A stretch of DNA of 64,000 bases from Clostridium_AD sp964467165. Lineage in GTDB: Bacteria > Bacillota > Clostridia > Clostridiales > Clostridiaceae. The notes under the pieces were generated by a model that had not been told where the DNA came from, made no database searches, and saw only the letters and a program-made list of their open reading frames with translations. The translations under genes and the position numbers were made by a program. The stretch spans positions 1 to 64,000 of the forward strand of contig CAYXOL010000013.1 of NCBI GenBank assembly GCA_964467165.1, given 5' to 3'. Positions 24,729-34,563 of the stretch are shown piece by piece (the stretch's first letter is position 1; each line of letters begins with the position of its first letter).

Positions 24729-27047
24729 ATGTTAATTCGTAATTTTTTTAGAGATATAATTTCTACACTTCCAAGATTTCTTGCTGTCATAATTGTTACG
24801 GCCCTTGGAGTAATGATTTATGTTGGTATGAGTGGAAATGGCTACAACCTTACCAAAACAGCTGAAAGTTATTATAAAAGTCAAAATGTTGCTGATTATT
24901 GGATATATGGAAGTATGCTTACTAAGTTAGATGAAAAGCAAATTGCAAAACTTGACTCGGTGGAGAGTATTCAGTCAGAACTTAGTCTACAAGCAGAAAG
25001 TTATCAAGATGAAAATATTACCATTGACCTAGATGGAATATCAGGGGATTTTAATATTAATAAACCTTATATCCTATCGGGAAGGATGTTTGAGAGCAAT
25101 CGAGAATGTATGCTGGATGCATCATATGCAAAAACTCACAATATTAATGTTTACGATAAAATTGATCTAAAAATTAAGGAAACAGATAAAAAGCTGACGT
25201 TTACAGTAGTTGCACTAATTAATAGCCCAGAATATATACACAATATAGGTGCTACTGACATCACTCCTGATAGTTACAAACATGGTTTTGCATTTGTAAA
25301 AGAAGATGCGCTAGAAGAGATGAAGAAGCTCCTTTCTTATAATAAAATAAGTTTAATACTTAAGGACAATACAGATGAAAATCAATTTAGAACAGATGTT
25401 GAGAAAATATTAGGCACCAAATTAAACAAACTTTTAAGTTTTAAAGATAATGAAAAAGTCTCAATGATAATAAATCAAGTTGATAATACAAAAGCACTTA
25501 CTAACTCGCTTCCTATGATATTTTTCCTGATTGCAGCACTTATTATGTTTACTACTATGTCAAGAATTGTAGAAAACAGCAGGATGGTGATTGGCACATT
25601 AAAGGCATTTGGCTATAGTAAAATAGTCATTTTTATCTATTTTTCATCTTATGCTTTTATAGTAGTTATTTTGGGAAATCTTCTTGGTATATTACCATCT
25701 AGAATAATTACAACGGGACTTATGAGCTTTACTACAGCAGATATGACTGTAGCAAAATTCTCGAACAGTTTTGATTATTCAGCTATTTATAAGACATTAC
25801 TGATTACAACTGTTATTTCTGTTGGTACAGCAGCATTTTTATCTGCCCGCGAAATAAGATATTCTCCTGCAGAATGTATGAGACCAAAGTCTCCGAAGAT
25901 TGGTAAAGCAAATATTATTGAAAAAATTAAGATAATATGGTCCAATATGAACTTTGAGCAGAAGACAATTACAAGAAATATTTTTAGAAATAAAATGAGA
26001 TTAATCATGTGTGTTTTGGGAGTGGCAGGTAGTATGGCAATAATAATCACAGCTTTTGGATTTCGTAATTCTACTGAAAAATTAAAAAACAACATGTTTT
26101 CAAATATGTATAGATATGATATCCAGGTAATGCTTAAAAAGGGAACTTCCACCTTCGAAGCTGAGAGGATAAAAAAAATTACTGGTGTAGATAAGACTGA
26201 AAATGTAATGAGTCAAGTAGTTAAAGTATCTAAGAATGGAAAAAGTGAAAACACAACAATTAACGTAATGGAGGATAAAATATCGCTGATGGTGCCGTCC
26301 ATAGATGCTAAAGAGGGTATGAGTATGCCAGAAGAGGGATTTATAGCCTCAACTGCTTTGGCGGAAAAATTAAATATCCATAGTGGAGATATGGTAGACC
26401 TTGTAGTTGCTGGGAAAAGTGATATAAGAAAAGTAAAGTTATCAGATATTAAAGAGAACATTAGCGGTGGATATATAAGCAAATCCCTTTGGAGAAAACT
26501 AGGAGAAGAATATACACCATCTATTATATATGTAAAGACAAAGCAACCATCTAGTTTTATAGAAAATACTAAAGATTATGACTTTATCGTTTCTCTAAAA
26601 CAAAAAAGTGAACTAGTGGCATCCATAAATGATCAAATGCGTGCAGTAAACTCAATTTCACTAGTACTTATGATCTTTGGAGGAGTGCTTACTCTAGTAG
26701 TTTTGTACAACTTGGGTATTCTAAATTTTTATGAACGAATGAGAGAACTTGCAACCTTAAAGGTTTTGGGATTCTATGACAATGAAATTAAGGTTCTAGT
26801 TTTAAGGGAAAACACTATTTTCACAGTTATTGGAATTATTATTGGAATACCACTGGGAATGGCATTAACTACATTTATATTATCTCAGAGTTCTAGGGAA
26901 AATATGACCTTTGAACCATATATTAAAGGAGTTACTTTCATATATGCTGCAGGATTAACATATATGTTTTCAATTATTGTTAATATACTTCTTAAGATAA
27001 AGCTAAAAGATATTGATATGCTTGGGGCTTTGAAAAGTGTTGAGTAA
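24729..27047 (+). CDS. FtsX/MacB-type ABC permease, duplicated
   Basis: 772 aa. An N-terminal membrane helix (FLAVIIVTALGVMIYVGMSG) is followed by a large extracytoplasmic domain, a block of three helices (about residues 255-370), a second extracytoplasmic domain and three C-terminal helices (LVLMIFGGVLTLVVLYNLGI onward). This double-FtsX layout is usual in Gram-positive antimicrobial-peptide exporters. The start lies 5 bases after the ATPase stop. Confidence 0.85.
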   Translation: MLIRNFFRDIISTLPRFLAVIIVTALGVMIYVGMSGNGYNLTKTAESYYKSQNVADYWIYGSMLTKLDEKQIAKLDSVESIQSELSLQAESYQDENITIDLDGISGDFNINKPYILSGRMFESNRECMLDASYAKTHNINVYDKIDLKIKETDKKLTFTVVALINSPEYIHNIGATDITPDSYKHGFAFVKEDALEEMKKLLSYNKISLILKDNTDENQFRTDVEKILGTKLNKLLSFKDNEKVSMIINQVDNTKALTNSLPMIFFLIAALIMFTTMSRIVENSRMVIGTLKAFGYSKIVIFIYFSSYAFIVVILGNLLGILPSRIITTGLMSFTTADMTVAKFSNSFDYSAIYKTLLITTVISVGTAAFLSAREIRYSPAECMRPKSPKIGKANIIEKIKIIWSNMNFEQKTITRNIFRNKMRLIMCVLGVAGSMAIIITAFGFRNSTEKLKNNMFSNMYRYDIQVMLKKGTSTFEAERIKKITGVDKTENVMSQVVKVSKNGKSENTTINVMEDKISLMVPSIDAKEGMSMPEEGFIASTALAEKLNIHSGDMVDLVVAGKSDIRKVKLSDIKENISGGYISKSLWRKLGEEYTPSIIYVKTKQPSSFIENTKDYDFIVSLKQKSELVASINDQMRAVNSISLVLMIFGGVLTLVVLYNLGILNFYERMRELATLKVLGFYDNEIKVLVLRENTIFTVIGIIIGIPLGMALTTFILSQSSRENMTFEPYIKGVTFIYAAGLTYMFSIIVNILLKIKLKDIDMLGALKSVE

Positions 27048-27103
27048 TTCCAGGTGATATTAAATTACTGAATTTGCAAAAATGAATGGAGGAATTAAAT
27101 TAA

Positions 27104-28633
27104 ATGAAAAATTTTTTTTCAAAGAAATTTGTAAAATATATAGTAGGAACGTTAACAATATTGCTGGTTGGTTTGGGCTTATATAAGTCACCTATAGTTC
27201 AAAATAAACTTGCGGCAAATAATGCAGTAGAAAAAACTGCAATAGTAAAAAAGGGAGATATACAGCTTTTGGTTTCAGGCACAGGAGAGATTTATTATGA
27301 TAAAACTTCATCTATTATCTCGAAGGTTAGTAGTAAAGTTACAAAAATTTATTTTAATGAAGGTGACAGTATTAAAAAAGGAGACTTGATTTGTGAATTT
27401 GATGATTCTGCTGCTGAAATAGATATGAAACAAAAGAAGAATGCCCTAGTTCAAAATCAACTTTCAAATAAGGCAAATACTATTCAAGTTGATAAGCTTT
27501 CTATTGAGACACCTTTTTCGGGGCAAGTTAGTGATATTAAAGTAAAACAAGGGGATGTAGTTCAAAAGGGAGGAGTATTATTCACTATAGCGGACACTTC
27601 AAAGCTTAAGCTTTCAGTTGAGTTTAATGCCGAAGATATAAGCAAGATATCTATAAATCAAGTTGCCCAGGTGAATTTAGAACCACTTATGCAGTCTACC
27701 ACAGGTATTGTTACTTACAAAAGTAATAAAGCCATAACTACAAGCGCTGGAGGTAAGTTATATACTGTTGAAATACAAATAAACAATCCCGGCGGTGTAA
27801 CAGAAGGAATGAATGCAAGTGCAGATATAAGCCTTAAGAGCAAAAGTTTATCAAGTACAAATGCAGGAACCTTAGAATATATAAATAAGACGTCAGTTAT
27901 AAGTGAAACTGGGGGAACGGTAAATAGCATTTCTATTAAGAAAAATCAACAAGTGAATGCGAATGAAAAGGTTATTACAATTAATAATGATGATATTACA
28001 ATAAATAAAGAAATTGCTGATTCTAAGATTACTGATTCACAAATTCAGATAGCATCTTCAGAAAATCAGCTTGGATATTACAAAATATATGCTCCTATAG
28101 ATGGCGTAATAGTTAAGCAGGGTATGAGAGTGGGGGATAGTGTTACCATAGGCTACCCAGTAACTACAATTGAAGAAAAAAGTGTGGTACAAGTTGATGC
28201 AGATATAGATGAACTTGATATAGCTAAAGTTGCTATAGGACAAAAGGTACAACTTACAGTGGATGCAGCTCCAGAAACAAGAACAAAGCCTATAGAAGGG
28301 GAAGTTATAAAAATACCCCTTGATGGAGTTTCTAAAAATGGAGTAACATATTTTGCTGTAACTATAAGGGTTAAGGAAAGACAGCAAATGCTTAGGGGGG
28401 GTATGAATGTGACCGCCAATATAGAGGCGAAAAATATTATTAATGCGCTATATCTTCCGAAAGAGGCAATAATAGAGTCTCAGGGAAAATCAATGGTAAT
28501 GGTTAATGATGGACAAGGAAATGCAGTACAAAAGGAGGTTAAGGTTGGGGCAAGAAATGCTTCTATTGTAGAAATTACAAGTGGAATTAGCGAAGGAACT
28601 GCTGTGATTTTGCCTAAAAAAGAGAGTGAATAA
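27104..28633 (+). CDS. HlyD/MacA-type membrane fusion (adaptor) protein
   Basis: 509 aa with an N-terminal anchor (YIVGTLTILLVGLGLYKS), two barrel-sandwich/lipoyl-like segments (YFNEGDSIKKGDLICEF and VKQGDVVQKGGVLFTIADTS), a second pair further on (APIDGVIVKQGMRVGDSV) and a beta-barrel region. Gram-positive homologues act outside the membrane with MacB-type permeases. It has a GGAGG site and sits 56 bases after the permease. Confidence 0.85.
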   Translation: MKNFFSKKFVKYIVGTLTILLVGLGLYKSPIVQNKLAANNAVEKTAIVKKGDIQLLVSGTGEIYYDKTSSIISKVSSKVTKIYFNEGDSIKKGDLICEFDDSAAEIDMKQKKNALVQNQLSNKANTIQVDKLSIETPFSGQVSDIKVKQGDVVQKGGVLFTIADTSKLKLSVEFNAEDISKISINQVAQVNLEPLMQSTTGIVTYKSNKAITTSAGGKLYTVEIQINNPGGVTEGMNASADISLKSKSLSSTNAGTLEYINKTSVISETGGTVNSISIKKNQQVNANEKVITINNDDITINKEIADSKITDSQIQIASSENQLGYYKIYAPIDGVIVKQGMRVGDSVTIGYPVTTIEEKSVVQVDADIDELDIAKVAIGQKVQLTVDAAPETRTKPIEGEVIKIPLDGVSKNGVTYFAVTIRVKERQQMLRGGMNVTANIEAKNIINALYLPKEAIIESQGKSMVMVNDGQGNAVQKEVKVGARNASIVEITSGISEGTAVILPKKESE

Positions 28634-28697
28634 GGGGTTGTGACTCTTGGGTGAATATGGAAAAAGATAAATATTCTAATAAAAAGGATGTGCAAAA

Positions 28698-30176
28698 ATG
28701 AAATTTAAAAATGTTGGTTTAAGTTTAATGTTAGCAAGTGTAATGATATTTTCAACTATAGACTCCTCTCAAGTTTTTGCAATTTCAAACCCTCTAAGCT
28801 ACTCAGGTTCAATGGAGAAAATGCAACAACTAAATGTTATAGATAGGGCCACTAAGGGTGAGGATGGACTGGTAAGTAGAGGTGAGTTAGCAAAAGCTAT
28901 AGCAATAGCAGATGGATTATCGTCCACTTCCTCAAACTTAAATGGTACAACAATTTTTCCTGATATAGCTGCCAGTAGTGATCTTAGTGGATATGTTAAT
29001 GGGGTAGTAGGGGTAGGTTTAATGTTTGGAACACCAGACGGTAAATTTCATCCTGAGCAGTATGTCACAATGGCAGAGATGGATACAATCATGGTTAGGA
29101 TGCTTGGGTATACAGATACAGACCCAGAGCTAGCAAAATTGCAATGGCCCAATAATTATATTCAGCAGGCATATAAATTAGAATTAACTACTGATATTGC
29201 TGCGAAAAAAAATGATAAATTAACATATAAAGTAGCAGCAGTTTTGTTTGATAGGCTTTTTGGTACATTAATTAATGGATCTCAAACTGAGTATTTTTCT
29301 AATAAATATTTTGAAGACGAATATTTGAATACTGACATTACAGGTATATTAAAAGAAGTTACAGTGGTTGGAAATTCAAAAACTTCAGATGATCTTTTAG
29401 ATAATGAAGTTTATCTTGAAGGTCAAGGACTTAAAAGTTTAACAAAATATACAGTTAATAGTGATGCTGGGGACATTGAACTTGGAGTGAAATATAAACT
29501 TTATATTGATGGAGCCAATATTACTAAAGTAAGTGTAAAAGAAAATTCTACAGAAAATTATGCGGTAACAGGCATATCAAGTTCAGTAATAGCTTACACG
29601 GATGACAATGATGTGGCCCAAACAATGATGCTACCAAAAGCTTCACTATATTACTATCATGGGGAATATGTAGATTATGAAGTTGCAGTTAAATCTATTA
29701 GGGCATATTCTTCAATTATTCTAACAAAGAAGAGTGATAATTCAGGCTATGATTATGCAGTTATTGTGGATGCTAATTTTGGTGCACCACAAATCTATAA
29801 AAATGATAATACCAAACTTCTAGAGCAGCTTAAGACTACCAGATATGCTTACATTTATAGAGGTGCAAATATACAGGAATCACAATTAAATGCTTATGAT
29901 GTAGTGTATTTTGTATCTGATATTTGGAATAAAAACACATTTGTTTATGTGAATGATAAGACTGTGCTTGGGACAATTAAAGCATTTACACCAGATATGC
30001 TTAATCCAACAGGAGTAACAGTTAATAGTGTAAACTATACTTTTAGTAAGTATTTCAATAAAGCTAAACTTAATAATTATGATGGCAATATTGGAAGTTT
30101 TTTAACTAATGTTAATGTTGATGATTTTAAAACATTACTCTTAGGCGTTGATGGGAAGATAGTCGACATTTACTAG
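28698..30176 (+). CDS. Secreted S-layer homology (SLH) domain protein
   Basis: 492 aa with a signal peptide (LSLMLASVMIFSTIDSSQVFA) and SLH-like motifs in the first 190 residues (VSRGELAKAIAIADGL, FPDIAASSDLSGYVNGVVGVGLMFGTPDG, VTMAEMDTIMVRMLGY). The C-terminal 300 residues are beta-rich and unrecognised. SLH domains bind cell-wall polymers. Last gene of the efflux operon; it may anchor or channel the exporter across the wall. Terminator at 30324. Confidence 0.8.
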   Translation: MKFKNVGLSLMLASVMIFSTIDSSQVFAISNPLSYSGSMEKMQQLNVIDRATKGEDGLVSRGELAKAIAIADGLSSTSSNLNGTTIFPDIAASSDLSGYVNGVVGVGLMFGTPDGKFHPEQYVTMAEMDTIMVRMLGYTDTDPELAKLQWPNNYIQQAYKLELTTDIAAKKNDKLTYKVAAVLFDRLFGTLINGSQTEYFSNKYFEDEYLNTDITGILKEVTVVGNSKTSDDLLDNEVYLEGQGLKSLTKYTVNSDAGDIELGVKYKLYIDGANITKVSVKENSTENYAVTGISSSVIAYTDDNDVAQTMMLPKASLYYYHGEYVDYEVAVKSIRAYSSIILTKKSDNSGYDYAVIVDANFGAPQIYKNDNTKLLEQLKTTRYAYIYRGANIQESQLNAYDVVYFVSDIWNKNTFVYVNDKTVLGTIKAFTPDMLNPTGVTVNSVNYTFSKYFNKAKLNNYDGNIGSFLTNVNVDDFKTLLLGVDGKIVDIY

Positions 30177-30182
30177 GGGTCG

Positions 30183-30262
30183 GGCCCCATAGCCGTCAAG
30201 CTAAGACAACCCAATATTTAACCTACTCTATTTTAAATATATTTAGCTTGATGGGAATTATA
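30183..30262. repeat. Short element with inverted ends (possible MITE or IS remnant)
   Basis: CATAGCCGTCAAGCTAA at the left and TTAGCTTGATGG at the right have 9 perfectly complementary bases (TCAAGCTAA/TTAGCTTGA). Inner 45 bases are AT-rich. No target duplication is obvious, so this is tentative. Confidence 0.35.
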
Positions 30263-30323
30263 TTGTACCGAAAATATGAGGATAAACTCATATTGTTAAA
30301 AAATAGCTATATTTGAATACGCT

Positions 30324-30365
30324 AAGCAATCATGCACTTTTAATTGCATGATTGTTTTGATTTTG
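30324..30365 (+). terminator. Terminator of the efflux operon
   Basis: CAATCATGCA (30327-30336) / TGCATGATTG (30345-30354) hairpin followed by TTTTGATTTT. Confidence 0.75.
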
Positions 30366-30401
30366 CAATAATTTTACATTATCATTAAGAAAAGAAACAT
30401 G

Positions 30402-30413
30402 TGATTCACATCA
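30402..30413. promoter_or_regulatory. Orphan Fnr-like box
   Basis: TGAT-TCAC-ATCA with flanking G and C, as in the other boxes. It lies downstream of both neighbouring genes and has no well-placed -10 at 32 bp, so its target is unclear. Confidence 0.4.
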
Positions 30414-30450
30414 CTTATTTCCTAAACGATTACTTTTTATAAGAAAAAAA

Positions 30451-30487
30451 ACACCATGTATTAGTTTCAGTATCAATACATAGTGTT
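30451..30487 (-). terminator. Terminator of the ferredoxin-cupin 1 operon
   Basis: ACACCATGTATT / AATACATAGTGT hairpin with one mismatch and A/T tracts on both sides, downstream of the leftward cupin gene. Confidence 0.7.
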
Positions 30488-30533
30488 TTACTTTTTTTAC
30501 AATTGTGAATACAAATACTGTGAATATGATTGA

Positions 30534-30854
30534 TTATTTTATATTTGGTGTTTTAACATTCAAAACACTAAATGTTTCACCTTGATCTGCCCATAGTGCC
30601 ATGTTTGTATTAGGCGCACAAACAATAATATCATTTGCGTTCACAACAGCTTTTTCTTCTCCAATTTGAATTGTTCCTTTTCCAGAGACAACATAAAAAA
30701 ATACATCGACAGGAACCTTATGCTGGGGAACCTCATCTCCAGGTTGTAAATTCAAATTCATAACTCTTGTGTTATCATGGCTTATAAGTTGTTTAACTAC
30801 AACACCTCTCATGTTTTTCTTACCTTCAATTTCATTCATTCTAATAATATTCAT
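30534..30854 (-). CDS. Small cupin protein, paired with ferredoxin 1
   Basis: 106 aa, single cupin: motif 1 PGDEVPQHKVPVDVFFYVVSG and motif 2 NANDIIVCAPN. Usual metal ligands are only partly present (His46 region), so metal binding is uncertain. It lies 42 bases after the 62-aa ferredoxin gene and shares its promoter. The same ferredoxin-then-cupin order occurs again at 42601-42047, so the pair is probably a functional unit in redox or nitrosative stress. Confidence 0.75.
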   Translation of the reverse strand: MNIIRMNEIEGKKNMRGVVVKQLISHDNTRVMNLNLQPGDEVPQHKVPVDVFFYVVSGKGTIQIGEEKAVVNANDIIVCAPNTNMALWADQGETFSVLNVKTPNIK

Positions 30855-30896
30855 TATATTTTCTCCTTCATATTTTATTATTGGTGTTAATAATTA

Positions 30897-31085
30897 TTAC
30901 TCTATAGTTATTGCACTAACTGGGCACTCCTGCTCTGCATCTTTAGCAGTGTCCATTAGTTTATCTTCTATTTCATTTTCTGAAGCTTCTGCCTTTCCGT
31001 CATCTGTCATTTCAAAAACTTTAGGACATACAGCAGCACACATTCCACAGCCTATACATTCATCCTTATTAACAAAACCTTTCAT
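30897..31085 (-). CDS. Short [4Fe-4S] ferredoxin 1
   Basis: 62 aa. Cluster ligands in CIGCGMCAAVCPKVFE (Cys11, 14, 17) plus ECPVSAI near the end; an extra Cys21 is present. Nearly the same protein is encoded at 42413 and 48962. It is a low-potential one-electron carrier. First gene of the ferredoxin-cupin operon, controlled by the Fnr-like box at 31169. Confidence 0.88.
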   Translation of the reverse strand: MKGFVNKDECIGCGMCAAVCPKVFEMTDDGKAEASENEIEDKLMDTAKDAEQECPVSAITIE

Positions 31086-31139
31086 AAATATACACCTCCG
31101 ATGTAATAAATTTTACTCTTCTACTTACTTGTTAGTAAC

Positions 31140-31180
31140 ATTGTATCCCTTTAAACCTATTTTAAATGTGATTTAAATCA
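31140..31180 (-). promoter_or_regulatory. Ferredoxin-cupin 1 promoter with Fnr-like box
   Basis: TGATTTAAATCA (31169-31180, centre 31174.5) and minus-strand TACAAT (31140-31145, centre 31142.5): 32 bp, class II activator geometry. Confidence 0.75.
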
Positions 31181-31189
31181 AATAAAACA

Positions 31190-32149
31190 CTAGATTAATT
31201 TCTTACTATAGGCATTTAGTTGTCTTTCAGTTTCTTCCATTTGTCTATCCACAATACTTGCCTTTTCTATGTGGCCTATTATACTTTCAGATGTTATTTT
31301 TAATATTCCGTCAACGTCTACTATTTCTTTATTCATGTTTTCAATATGGCACTTTTGCTCAGTTAAAATCTCCATTACTACCTTAACTTCCTTTTCCACT
31401 CTCGCTACAGATGATAGACTCCCCTCTATTTTATCCGCTGCATTACTAGAAGCCCTAACCCCACTGGCAATAACCTCATTTGACCTACTGGAATTATTTA
31501 AGACTACCTTTGTCCCATCTTCTATGCTCCCTATTAAATTTGAAATGTCTTTAGTGCTTTGTTTAGTCATTTCTGCTAGCTTTCTAATCTCACCTGCCAC
31601 CACTGTAAAACCTTTTCCCTGTTCTCCTGCTCTAGCTGCTTCAATTGCTGCATTTAAAGCTAATAGGTTTGTTTGGCTTGCAATGCTAGTTATTAACTGA
31701 ACAACTTCATGAACCTTACTAAATTTTCTTGCCAATTCATTTATACTTTCAGTATTATTCCTATTCTCATTTTCTAAAGACTTTACTATGTCTACCATTT
31801 CGTCAATAGCATCCCTGCCTTCATAGGATTTCTTAACTGTATCCTCTGTAATCTCTATAAGTTTATTTCCTTCTGAATACAGACTATCCGTTAAACCATT
31901 AGTATTTTTAGTTAAGTTTGAAATTTGATCCATATGTATCCTTATTTTATTAGCAAGTCCTCCTAATACATCATGTTCACTATCTACAATATTGTGCTGC
32001 TTTACAGTATCCCCTAACAACTTGCTAATATCTTGAATAAAACCCTTAGTTTCATTATTAAATCGAACTTCCTTCTGTTCTTTTTCTTCGCTGTGCTTAT
32101 TATGAATATTTTCTAGATCTTCAGATTTATTATTTTTAAATAACCTCAT
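31190..32149 (-). CDS. Soluble methyl-accepting chemotaxis-type signal protein
   Basis: 319 aa without membrane segment. The conserved signalling hairpin is IASQTNLLALNAAIEAARAG, then EQGKGFTVVAGEIRKLAE (about residues 160-200). Flanking coiled coils complete the cytoplasmic receptor. The N-terminal 60 residues hold no recognised sensor domain. Its promoter carries the GTAAC box at 32314, placing a soluble chemoreceptor in the nitrosative-stress regulon; it may steer cells away from NO or O2. Confidence 0.85.
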   Translation of the reverse strand: MRLFKNNKSEDLENIHNKHSEEKEQKEVRFNNETKGFIQDISKLLGDTVKQHNIVDSEHDVLGGLANKIRIHMDQISNLTKNTNGLTDSLYSEGNKLIEITEDTVKKSYEGRDAIDEMVDIVKSLENENRNNTESINELARKFSKVHEVVQLITSIASQTNLLALNAAIEAARAGEQGKGFTVVAGEIRKLAEMTKQSTKDISNLIGSIEDGTKVVLNNSSRSNEVIASGVRASSNAADKIEGSLSSVARVEKEVKVVMEILTEQKCHIENMNKEIVDVDGILKITSESIIGHIEKASIVDRQMEETERQLNAYSKKLI

Positions 32150-32291
32150 TTATTTATTTTCCCCCTGATTCTTCTGTATACATTAAAATACCTAAATTTT
32201 ATTATCAAACTATAGACTATGTTACTTTATTATTTAATTTATGCAGCCATAGTATTAATATGTATAAATAATATATAGTTATATTATAACT

Positions 32292-32339
32292 ATTATAACT
32301 ATTTTTACGTAATAATACGGTAACATGTGTTACCGTATT
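32292..32339 (-). promoter_or_regulatory. Chemoreceptor promoter with perfect GTAAC-N4-GTTAC box
   Basis: AATACGGTAAC-ATGT-GTTACCGTATT is a perfect 11-bp inverted repeat (32314-32339, centre 32326.5). TATAAT on the minus strand at 32292-32297 (centre 32294.5) is exactly 32 bp away. Confidence 0.78.
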
Positions 32340-32379
32340 TAAACTTCATTAGCAAAGTACACCATAGCTTTAATGTAAT

Positions 32380-32427
32380 AAAGTCAAGAACATCTAATCA
32401 CTTACTGATTAAAAATCCTTGACTTTA
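32380..32427 (-). terminator. Terminator of hcp copy 1
   Basis: AAAGTCAAG / CTTGACTTT arms around an imperfect stem, 14 bases downstream of the hcp stop; minus-strand reading continues ATTACATT. Confidence 0.6.
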
Positions 32428-32440
32428 AAATCGATATTTT

Positions 32441-34087
32441 TTATCCTAATATTTGCTTTAAATCCTCTTCTGGTGTGCTTATTGGTTTAATATCAAAATT
32501 GTCAACTAAGAATTGCAAAACATTTGCGCTTAAGAATGCTGGCAAAGTTGGTCCTAAATAAATTCCCTTTACACCAAGTGAAAGTAATGCCAATAAATCT
32601 GCAACGGCCTTTTGTTCGTACCAAGTTAAAACTATTGCAAGTGGTAGATCATTAATACCACATTTAAATGCATCAGCAAGTGCTAAAGCTATTTTAACTG
32701 CCGAATATGCATCGTTACATTGACCTATATCTAGTAATCTTGGAAGTCCTGCTACTTCGCCAAATTCCAATTTGTTAAAACGATATTTTCCACAAGCTAA
32801 GGTAAGAATAATACAATCCTTCGGAACTTGCTTTGCAAATTCAGTGTAGTAATTTCTTCCTGTTCTTGCACCATCACATCCTCCAATTAAGAAGAAATGC
32901 CTAATTTTACCGTCTTTAACTGCATTCACTATTGTTTCAGCATGAGCCAAAGTTGCTTTATGTCCAAATCCAACTAGAATTTCTTTAACTTCTTCATCTT
33001 TTTCGAATCCACCAAGTTCTAGCGCTTTGTTTATCATTTCAGAGAAGTCCTTATGACCATTCTCATCAGCAGATATGTGCTTTACTCCATCCCAACCAAC
33101 TACACTTGTTGAAAAAATTCTATCTTTATAAGAATCTCTTGGTTTCATTAAACAATTCGTTGTCATTAAAATACAACCAGGTATACCATCAAATTCCTTT
33201 TGTTGATCTTGCCATGCTCCTCCAAAATTACCCACTAAATGTTTGTATTTATTGAGCTTTGGATATCCATGAGACGGTAACATTTCACCGTGAGTATAAA
33301 TATTTATTCCCTTGCCTTCTGTTTGCTCAAGTAACATTTCAAGATCCCTTAAATCATGACCAGAAATCACGATAAATGGTCCTTTTTTAATGTTTACATT
33401 AACCTTTGTAGGTGTTGGAGAATTGTATTTTTCATTATTTGCTTTATCTAATACCTCCATAACCTTAACGCTCATATCTCCAGTTTTAATTAAGTACTTG
33501 ATAAGATCTTGAAGGTTTAAACTATCATCAGTCATTACTGCTAAAGCTGTAAAATAAAAATCATCTACTTCATCGCTATTGTATTTAATAAATCTAGCTT
33601 GATGTGCATATGCTGCAATTCCTTTTAATCCGTATTTTATAGTTTCGCGAACTGAGCGGATATCAGCATCTAACTCCTCATCATACATAACCCCTGCTTT
33701 TTTAGCATCTTCAAGTATCTGCTCTTTAGTATCACTTAGATTATACAAAGCCTCTATTGCATTTACTTCTTCACCTGATGCTTTTTCCCTTGCATCTTCT
33801 TTTATTATTTGAGATTTTTTAAGCATATCCATATGAGACTTTGGATCAAAATTAACATTAGTTAATGTCATAAACAATGAATTTTCAATAAATGAAACCC
33901 ATGTCTTATCAATTTTTTCGCCTTTGGCTAAAAGTTTAATAGCATAACAACTTATTCCTTTTAGTTGATAGATGAGCAAATCCTGAAGTGCTGCAATTTC
34001 TGGTGTTTTTCCACAGACTCCTACGTTAGTACAACCTTTTCCACCGGCAGTTTGTTCGCATTGAAAACAAAACATTTTTCCTTGCAT
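32441..34087 (-). CDS. hcp: Hybrid cluster protein (hydroxylamine / NO reductase), copy 1
   Basis: 548 aa. N-terminal Cys7-x2-Cys10-x8-Cys19-x5-Cys25 binds the [4Fe-4S] cluster and is the class I spacing of strict anaerobes. Later GCDGARTGRNYY, LACGKYRFNK and TWYEQKAVA belong to the hybrid 4Fe-2O-2S cluster domain. Hcp reduces NO to N2O or hydroxylamine to ammonia and counters nitrosative stress. A second copy at 44349 is almost identical, with a 397-bp stretch identical by eye. No Fnr-like box was found upstream at the usual position. Confidence 0.95.
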   Translation of the reverse strand: MQGKMFCFQCEQTAGGKGCTNVGVCGKTPEIAALQDLLIYQLKGISCYAIKLLAKGEKIDKTWVSFIENSLFMTLTNVNFDPKSHMDMLKKSQIIKEDAREKASGEEVNAIEALYNLSDTKEQILEDAKKAGVMYDEELDADIRSVRETIKYGLKGIAAYAHQARFIKYNSDEVDDFYFTALAVMTDDSLNLQDLIKYLIKTGDMSVKVMEVLDKANNEKYNSPTPTKVNVNIKKGPFIVISGHDLRDLEMLLEQTEGKGINIYTHGEMLPSHGYPKLNKYKHLVGNFGGAWQDQQKEFDGIPGCILMTTNCLMKPRDSYKDRIFSTSVVGWDGVKHISADENGHKDFSEMINKALELGGFEKDEEVKEILVGFGHKATLAHAETIVNAVKDGKIRHFFLIGGCDGARTGRNYYTEFAKQVPKDCIILTLACGKYRFNKLEFGEVAGLPRLLDIGQCNDAYSAVKIALALADAFKCGINDLPLAIVLTWYEQKAVADLLALLSLGVKGIYLGPTLPAFLSANVLQFLVDNFDIKPISTPEEDLKQILG

Positions 34088-34298
34088 ATGTAACCCTCCT
34101 AATTTTTGAAACTTCTATATTCTATTCTACATGTTCTTGTTATAATTATACAAGACATTAATGAGAATAGTCATATATGTTTGAATTTTGATTTTATTCA
34201 AAAGATGATAATTATAAAAATGCTAATGTTATAATAATTATTGGAATCGTAATTAAGGGACAATCTCATCTTAGAAAATGAAACTGCCCCTTTTCACA

Positions 34299-34460
34299 TT
34301 ATTGTAATGTTTTGAAACTTCCACAGTCAGTACATTCTGGTGTTTTTGCAACACTTTCATGTTTTATAACTTCTATTTTGTTTAGAGTGCAGTAATTATC
34401 ATCTTTACAATGATGTTTACATTCATTTACTGTACAACCTATGCTATCATTATGGTTCAT
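34299..34460 (-). CDS. Small DUF1540-type Cys-rich protein
   Basis: 53 aa, MNHNDSIGCTVNECKHHC.. ending CTDCGSFKTLQ. The pattern Cys-x4-Cys-x3-Cys, then YCTLNKIEVI, ending Cys-x2-Cys, matches the DUF1540 family of clostridial small proteins. Probably metal binding; role unknown. GGAGG precedes the ATG at 34460. It follows ric by about 100 bases on the same strand and may be cotranscribed with fprA-ric. Confidence 0.75.
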   Translation of the reverse strand: MNHNDSIGCTVNECKHHCKDDNYCTLNKIEVIKHESVAKTPECTDCGSFKTLQ

Positions 34461-34563
34461 AAGAAAAGCACCTCCATTAAATTATTGAATACAAATTATT
34501 GTTATCATCATTAAGGTTAATTATACATAATATATATTCTGTTTTTACGAAAGTTTTCAACGA

